This document shows, one piece after another, positions 59,021 through 64,000 of a stretch of 64,000 bases of DNA (positions are counted from its first letter, which is position 1; every line of letters begins with the position of its first letter). This stretch comes from Candidatus Melainabacteria bacterium (GTDB taxonomy: Bacteria > Cyanobacteriota > Vampirovibrionia > Obscuribacterales > Obscuribacteraceae). Under the pieces are notes generated by a model that saw only the letters and a program-made list of their open reading frames with translations, did no database searches and had not been told where the DNA came from. The DNA lies in contig QKMZ01000001.1 of assembly GCA_003242885.1 (NCBI GenBank), forward strand, positions 248,001-312,000, written 5' to 3'. Both the position numbers and the translations under genes were made by a program.

Positions 59021-62000
59021 ATGACAGTTGAAGTTGCTGAAAATCCAAAGGTCAAGCCAAAGGACGTTGCCGTCCCAGAGGAGCGCTCGCCTGTAGCCTG
59101 CGAGACGGACCTTTCGAAGAATCAGACAACCAAGAAAGAAGAAGTTTGCACGGCACCTCTGCCGGCGATGACCCTCATGGATTCGGCCAATCCGGCTAAG
59201 CCTGCCCTGACCGATGCAGCGGTTGCAACAGCCACCAATGAGGCAAGAGATGCGCTCAACCCCGGATTTCTAGGCTCCAGAAAACCGGAAGTTTTGAAAA
59301 ACATCCTTGGCCCGATGAACGCTAGCGACATGCAGCGCTTCGAACGTGCTTATGACAAACCAGGCGAAGCGCCCGGTCAGTTCAGAAGAGAGTTGCGTGA
59401 AAAGCTGCCCGCGGATCAGTTTCGTGCAATTGAAGCTTTGCTCGACAGACGTGACGGCAAAGCCAATGTGATTGGAACCATCGCTACTTCACTTGAAGTT
59501 GCTCGCACTGGATCTGGTTTGCCAACTGAAAATCAGGAGAGAGCCGGAAGCATGTTGCGTGCGGCGGTTGGAACCTTGAACTCGACCGAGCTTGCCCAGA
59601 TGAAGAAGGACTGGGATGCTCGCTACGGCAAAGAGTATGGAACTTTCGACCAAGCAGTCGCTAACTCTAATTTGTCTGACCGTGACAAGGCTTTGATGGG
59701 CGGCATTTATTCCAAAGGCGTCGAACAACGAACTGCTCAAGACATTCAAGACGCTGCGAAGCTAATCATCAACAGCTACAACCAGGAGTACACGAGCGAT
59801 AGCAAAGGTCAGGTTTTGCACCAGCTGGCTGATGTTCTTGGCGGCGATACGCCGCAGGCGATTGAAGCTCGCCGCGCTCTTCGCGACGATCCTGAGTTTG
59901 TCAAAAACTATCAGAATGCTTTTGAAAACAGCTGGGGCGCTAGCAAGACTGAAGTCAAAGTAGCCAAAGACTTGCTTCAAGAGGGCAGGATTTCACTGTC
60001 GACAATTCTTGAGGGTGATACCCAGACTCTCGGTCGCTTCTTTGAGAATCCTGAGAATATCAGTTCTGCACTCATGCGCGCGACGCCCAGAGAGCGTCAA
60101 CAATTCATAGATGGACAGAAGCTAGTAGCGGACAAAGTTGATCCGTCTAAGCTGACACCCGCGCAGAGAGAAGCGGTCGATTTCTATAATAAGCTGGACT
60201 CGACCTTCAAAGACAGAGGCGATGCCCGCCAGCAAGCGATGTGGAAAGAACAGCTGCAGAGCGGTGAGAAGGGCTTGATTTCCAGGCTCGGCGAACAGCA
60301 TTCCAAGCCGGGGTGGTGGCAAGTCTTTTCCAGTGAGTCCAACAACATGCAGCGAATGGGCTCGACAATCGAGAACATGACCAGCAAAGATTGGGACATG
60401 ATTGCCAGGAAGCCCGGTCAGCCAGATACCGAATACATGCGGAAGCTCAAGGAATCTATCTCCACTTACGCATCCGGCCCCGAGCAAGAACGGCTCTTCA
60501 AACTTCTCGACGCCAAAGCGACAGCTCCATCATTCGACGCTTCCACGAAAGTGCAAAGAAGCCTGGGCGAAGTTGCGGCAGACAATGCGATTCCTTCAGC
60601 TGAAGGTCGCACCGCGATTCTTAACCGCCTTAACACGATGACTGCAGCAGACGCGCAGGAGTTGAAGAACAATCCGGAATTGCGCAGGCAAACCGATGCA
60701 GCGATCGGTCAAGTCAGCAGCGACGATCCGCAAGACGCAGCAAGAGCCGTGCTAGCTCAAGCTATGGTTAAACAGATGTCGGAAACCGGACAGCTAAATG
60801 GCAAACTACCGCCCGAGGCTCAATTTGCTAAGGACGTTTTGGATGGAAAATTCGACACGCCCGCCAAGAGAATGGCGGCGGCCGAGAAACTCATGCTGGA
60901 GAATCCAGAACTGCGAGCACGCCTTGGTAGTTTGAGAGAGCAAGACAACGTCAACACCATGCTTGTTGGAGCTGCTGGCCGTGGCTGGCAAAATCTGCTG
61001 CGAGGCGAGCAGATTCCGATTATGCTCAGAGCACAAGTCGAGGCTGAGTCAGGAACGCTGAATAGTTGGTTCAAAGGACAGTACGGACATATCGCTGGTT
61101 TGCCTGAATCTGAACGCACGCGTTTGGGCGAGATGCTCAATCCTGAGCAGAAGAAGATTTTGGAAAACGTGGTGCAGCAGAATGGCAAAACTGATTTGGC
61201 CGATGATGTTCAGTCTTACCTGATTGGCGACGGCGGTTCGTACAAGGACTTTATGCAAAGACTTGGTCAAATGAATGACCAGCAGCGCAATGAGTTTTAT
61301 GCCAATTTCAAAAACAAGTACGGGACAGACTTCAAAGAAGCCTTTGTTAACGGTGCTGCAAGCAGAGATGGTCTTGATGAAGCCAATCAAAAAGTTCTTG
61401 CAAATGTCGTGAAGCAAGACTTCAAACCCACACTCGCCGACGAACTTCGCGCTTTCACTCTTGATGGAAAAGGTTTGTACAAAGACTTCGAAGCACGTCT
61501 TGCATCGCTCGACTTTGCACAGCGCCAAAAGTTGAAATCAGAATTTGACGCGAAGTATGGCGTCAATCTCGATGCAGCCTTCTTGCCCAAAGTTGAAGCC
61601 GGCGACAAGCAAAAATACAACAACTTGCTCACCGCCGCTGAGACAGACCCGCTTTCTGACTACCTCAACCGTGTCACCAATTTTGACAACACTGGTGTTA
61701 CTCCAGATGGCACGCGCGAAAACGTTGAGCGCTCGCTGCAATTAAACCGCGAGATGCTCACCCAGTACTCCGCTGCCAGAGAGAAGCTGCCGCCCAACGT
61801 GCGTCAAGCTCTCGATAATTACTATGCAGAAGCAGTCAAGCAAAACCTTGATTCCCGTGACAAAGCCGCGAGAGCTGCAGAAGTAGCAATTGAGGTGACA
61901 GTTTTGGCTGCTGCTCTTGCCTCAGCGCCTTTTACCGGAGGCACAAGCTTGGGCGCGCTGTCTTTGACTGAAGCAGGTGCCCTTATCACCAGTGCGTCGC

Positions 62001-63400
62001 TGGCTACCGGCACTATGCGAATGGGCTTGATCTCTGGCATTCGCGGCGAAGGCCGAATGACTGATTCCGATAAATTTGACCAGTTCAAGGCAGGCATGAT
62101 CGATGGAATGATTCTTGCTTCGCCTCTTCTCTTCGGCAGAACCGCGGCTACGGCAGAAGGTGCACCAATTGTTCGTGCAGAGTACACGGCTGGAAAAGAA
62201 ATAATACCTGTTGTACCGGGTCGCGTTGTCCAAGCCGAAACGACTGTAGGGCGCGAGGTGGTTCAAGCCGAGGTAACGGCAGGAAAAGAAGTGGCTCAAG
62301 TGGTTCCACGCCCAGTCGTTCAGGCGGATGTGACCGCCGGTCGTGAGGTTGTGGGAGCTGAAGTAACAGCGGGTCGCGAGGTTGCAGTTCGACCTGTTGA
62401 AGTGAAGAAACCGGTGGTCCCTGAAGTAGTTGACGACGCAGCAGGATTCCGAGTTACAGAAAACGGCAGAGAGCTAAAGATCAGCTCAGTCGATACTCCG
62501 GCACAGAGACTTGCCGCTCAGAGAGAAGAAGCTCTCCGACGTGCTACTGCTGAGAGAGAAGCTCTTGCACAGCGAGAAGCACTCGCAGAAAAGGCTGCTG
62601 CAGAAAGAGCCGCTGCTGAAAGAGCCGCTGCAGAGAGAGCTGCTGCGGAAAGAGCTGCTGCGGAGAGGGAGGCAACAGAAAGAGCCGCCGCGGAGAGAGA
62701 GGCGACAGAGAGAGCTGCTGCTGAAAGGGCTGCTGCAGAAAGAGCCGCTGCAGAGAGAGCTGCTGCAGAGAGAGCTGCTGCAGAGAGAGCTGCTGCAGAG
62801 AAAGCTGCTGCAGAAAGAGCTGCTGCAGAAAGAGCCGCTGCAGAAAAAGCCGCTGCAGAAAGAGCCGCTGCAGAAAAAGCAGCTGCAGAGAAGGCTGCGG
62901 CCGAGAGAGCTGCCGCAGAAAGATTGGCCATGGAAAGGGCTGCAACTGTGGAGAAGCCTGCTGTCGCCGGAATTACGGCGGATGCTGCACGAGGTCTTGG
63001 TATTCCGGAGGTCGCCATCGCGGCTGCCGCCGGGCGCGTTGTCGACAGGGTAGTAACACCTGACGTGCAGGCAGCAGAACCTGTCGCTGCTGCTACAGCC
63101 TACAAGCCTTCCGCCAAAGTTGCCGAGCTGGCTAGTGTTCGTCGTGGCGAGGGCCCTTGGCAAACAGCCGAAAGAATTCTTGCGTCAGACGGGAAACGTC
63201 ATGGAGTTGATGAAGTTCGTGCTCTCACTAAGGCAATTCAGGCGGCCTACAAAGCTGACAACAACAGCACAGATATGAGTGGTCTGAAGGTTAAGTACAA
63301 CTTCGCGACCAAGTCAGAGCAAACCTTCAACAACATCATCAACAACTGTCAGGACGCCAAAGTTCGAGCCTTGTTGATTTCTCTAGCTGAGAAAGGCTAG
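59021..63400 (+). CDS. Giant helical repeat protein with coiled coil and LysM-like end
   Basis: A 1459-residue protein. Residues about 80-950 are helical repeats of the form Y-x-x-K-Y-G-x-x-x-x-x-A, for example YKDFMQRLGQMNDQQRNEFY (partly) with KNKYGTDFKEAFV, and FDAKYGVNLDAAFL, weakly recalling annexin-like repeats. A hydrophobic region lies near residues 950-1010 (VLAAALASAPFTGGTSLGAL). Next are V-T-A-G-R-E-V repeats, then a long (R/K)-A-A-A-E coiled coil (about residues 1190-1305), and a C-terminal LysM-like RRGEGPWQTAERIL domain. Probably a surface, stalk or envelope-spanning structural protein. A paralogue starts 260 bp downstream. Confidence 0.75.
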   Translation: MTVEVAENPKVKPKDVAVPEERSPVACETDLSKNQTTKKEEVCTAPLPAMTLMDSANPAKPALTDAAVATATNEARDALNPGFLGSRKPEVLKNILGPMNASDMQRFERAYDKPGEAPGQFRRELREKLPADQFRAIEALLDRRDGKANVIGTIATSLEVARTGSGLPTENQERAGSMLRAAVGTLNSTELAQMKKDWDARYGKEYGTFDQAVANSNLSDRDKALMGGIYSKGVEQRTAQDIQDAAKLIINSYNQEYTSDSKGQVLHQLADVLGGDTPQAIEARRALRDDPEFVKNYQNAFENSWGASKTEVKVAKDLLQEGRISLSTILEGDTQTLGRFFENPENISSALMRATPRERQQFIDGQKLVADKVDPSKLTPAQREAVDFYNKLDSTFKDRGDARQQAMWKEQLQSGEKGLISRLGEQHSKPGWWQVFSSESNNMQRMGSTIENMTSKDWDMIARKPGQPDTEYMRKLKESISTYASGPEQERLFKLLDAKATAPSFDASTKVQRSLGEVAADNAIPSAEGRTAILNRLNTMTAADAQELKNNPELRRQTDAAIGQVSSDDPQDAARAVLAQAMVKQMSETGQLNGKLPPEAQFAKDVLDGKFDTPAKRMAAAEKLMLENPELRARLGSLREQDNVNTMLVGAAGRGWQNLLRGEQIPIMLRAQVEAESGTLNSWFKGQYGHIAGLPESERTRLGEMLNPEQKKILENVVQQNGKTDLADDVQSYLIGDGGSYKDFMQRLGQMNDQQRNEFYANFKNKYGTDFKEAFVNGAASRDGLDEANQKVLANVVKQDFKPTLADELRAFTLDGKGLYKDFEARLASLDFAQRQKLKSEFDAKYGVNLDAAFLPKVEAGDKQKYNNLLTAAETDPLSDYLNRVTNFDNTGVTPDGTRENVERSLQLNREMLTQYSAAREKLPPNVRQALDNYYAEAVKQNLDSRDKAARAAEVAIEVTVLAAALASAPFTGGTSLGALSLTEAGALITSASLATGTMRMGLISGIRGEGRMTDSDKFDQFKAGMIDGMILASPLLFGRTAATAEGAPIVRAEYTAGKEIIPVVPGRVVQAETTVGREVVQAEVTAGKEVAQVVPRPVVQADVTAGREVVGAEVTAGREVAVRPVEVKKPVVPEVVDDAAGFRVTENGRELKISSVDTPAQRLAAQREEALRRATAEREALAQREALAEKAAAERAAAERAAAERAAAERAAAEREATERAAAEREATERAAAERAAAERAAAERAAAERAAAERAAAEKAAAERAAAERAAAEKAAAERAAAEKAAAEKAAAERAAAERLAMERAATVEKPAVAGITADAARGLGIPEVAIAAAAGRVVDRVVTPDVQAAEPVAAATAYKPSAKVAELASVRRGEGPWQTAERILASDGKRHGVDEVRALTKAIQAAYKADNNSTDMSGLKVKYNFATKSEQTFNNIINNCQDAKVRALLISLAEKG
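62590..62940 (+). repeat. RAAAE-encoding 15-bp repeat tract
   Basis: About 22 near-tandem copies of a 15-bp unit encode A-A-A-E-R/K, some replaced by E-A-T-E-R. The pentad periodicity predicts a single alpha helix or coiled coil. Copy number is likely to vary between strains by slippage. Confidence 0.85.
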
Positions 63401-63531
63401 TCGTTTCCTGCTGAATCGAACATTAAACAACTCAGTTGTTGACGTGCATGCGTTGAGCCGGGAGTCCCGCAACAATGCCAGGCATCAGATAGGGCATCCG
63501 CTTTGGGACCAACTGGCTAGGGTTTCCCGCT

Positions 63532-63548
63532 TTTGACACTTCGTCAAA
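63532..63548 (+). promoter_or_regulatory. Candidate -35 within a dyad upstream of the last gene
   Basis: TTTGAC-ACTTC-GTCAAA forms a 6-bp dyad and contains TTGACA at 63533-63538. The -10 position 17 bp on reads CATACC, a weak match. It lies about 110 bp before the start of the last gene, after which a C9 run occurs at about 63606. Confidence 0.3.
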
Positions 63549-63659
63549 CGAATGTCATACCGCCTTGATACTTTATTGTGGCGAACAGCAGAACAGTGTT
63601 CGCGACCCCCCCCCTTGCAATAAAGCTTTTAGCTCCCCCTCCCCAGGAGCCTATTTACT

Positions 63660-64000
63660 ATGGCCGACGTTTCAACAGTAAATCCTGAAGTAAGCGAAAG
63701 CAGCGAGCGCAACAAGGCAGCGTGTGATGCGCTTCGTAGTGATGCATCACTCGAAAGCCCAGCTGCACCAACGACAGATACTTCGTCCGAACATCTGCCG
63801 GCACTCTCCTTGGAAGACTGCTCCGCTGCTGACCCGATGCTCCAAGCAAAGGCGCTGGCCCTCAAAGAGTATTTGCATCCTGGTCACGTTTTTGGTCTCG
63901 GAATACTCCCAGAAAACGGCATAGAATTCACTGATGTCCAAAACATCTTCAGAAGTATGTCACCCGCTCAAATGCAAGATTTTGAGGCTGCGTACAACAA
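63660..64000 (+). CDS. Paralogue of the giant helical repeat protein, N-terminal part
   Basis: The frame starts at ATG 63660 with AGGAG upstream and runs off the window, so it is 3' partial (about 113 residues seen). The end of the visible part, TDVQNIFRSMSPAQMQDFEAAYNK (in part MSPAQMQDFEAAYNK), aligns with MNASDMQRFERAYDK in the upstream 1459-residue protein, and both have a polar, Ala/Ser/Pro-rich first 70 residues. This is a tandem gene family. Confidence 0.8.
   Translation, partial: MADVSTVNPEVSESSERNKAACDALRSDASLESPAAPTTDTSSEHLPALSLEDCSAADPMLQAKALALKEYLHPGHVFGLGILPENGIEFTDVQNIFRSMSPAQMQDFEAAYN

Noticed and set aside
62590..62940. CRISPR-like periodic repeat
   Set aside because: The 15-bp units are in frame, have no spacers and encode a coiled coil.
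62486..63163. Long minus-strand open frame (225 residues, Ser/Cys-rich)
   Set aside because: It is the antisense of the RAAAE repeat tract; the composition is a direct reflection of the repeat and there is no ribosome-binding site.

Overview
The window is a chromosomal segment of a Gram-negative-type bacterium with many secreted or membrane proteins. Long secreted TPR and LysM-like proteins, an MlaC-like lipid-binding protein, frequent TTG/GTG starts and the gene content resemble non-photosynthetic relatives of cyanobacteria (Obscuribacter/Melainabacteria-like genomes). That placement is an impression from gene content, not a phylogeny. I found no rRNA, tRNA or CRISPR.

Layout. 0-2 kb: the C-terminal part of a subtilisin-like protease and a small partner, perhaps the edge of a defence locus. 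2-6 kb: a housekeeping block on the minus strand (ffh, rpsP, khpA, a small gene, an HD phosphohydrolase). 6-7.4 kb: two membrane proteins. 7.6-21 kb: the centrepiece, a mirror-image double azole-RiPP (TOMM-like) locus. 21-25 kb: a further glycosyltransferase, a pyruvyl-transferase-like protein and a secreted TIM-barrel protein. 25-45 kb: metallo-hydrolase, DUF4388/degenerate-GGDEF protein, dnaK, several secreted proteins, cyclophilin, nagB, matrixin-like protease, LysM and TPR proteins, adhE. 45-50 kb: STAS, an ABC-2 exporter, MlaC-like and TadG-like proteins. 50-55 kb: an orphan PglX-like methyltransferase, a TPR protein and a wrecked IS3-family element. 55-64 kb: RDD and SpoIIM membrane proteins, a beta-lactamase-fold hydrolase and two tandem large paralogous repeat proteins, the second cut by the window end.

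The RiPP locus has two arms. The left arm, read inward, is PP-loop ATPase (+), then on the minus strand SagB dehydrogenase, YcaO, E1/ThiF-like protein and two 67-residue precursors. The right arm is the mirror image on the opposite strand: one 84-residue precursor, E1/ThiF-like protein, YcaO, SagB, and a convergent PP-loop ATPase. Between the arms lie an HTTM-like membrane protein and two family-2 glycosyltransferases. All three precursors share a leader motif F-x-x-D-Y-x-x-Y, a [SA]-G-P-C junction, a Cys core and a F-x-P-P-x-P tail. The right precursor carries a 14-residue CxCxC unit twice. The likely scheme is that the E1-like protein binds the leader, YcaO cyclises Cys to azolines and SagB oxidises them to azoles. 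The PP-loop proteins, HTTM protein and glycosyltransferases are candidate tailoring, membrane or decoration steps. No transporter or leader peptidase is present in the locus.
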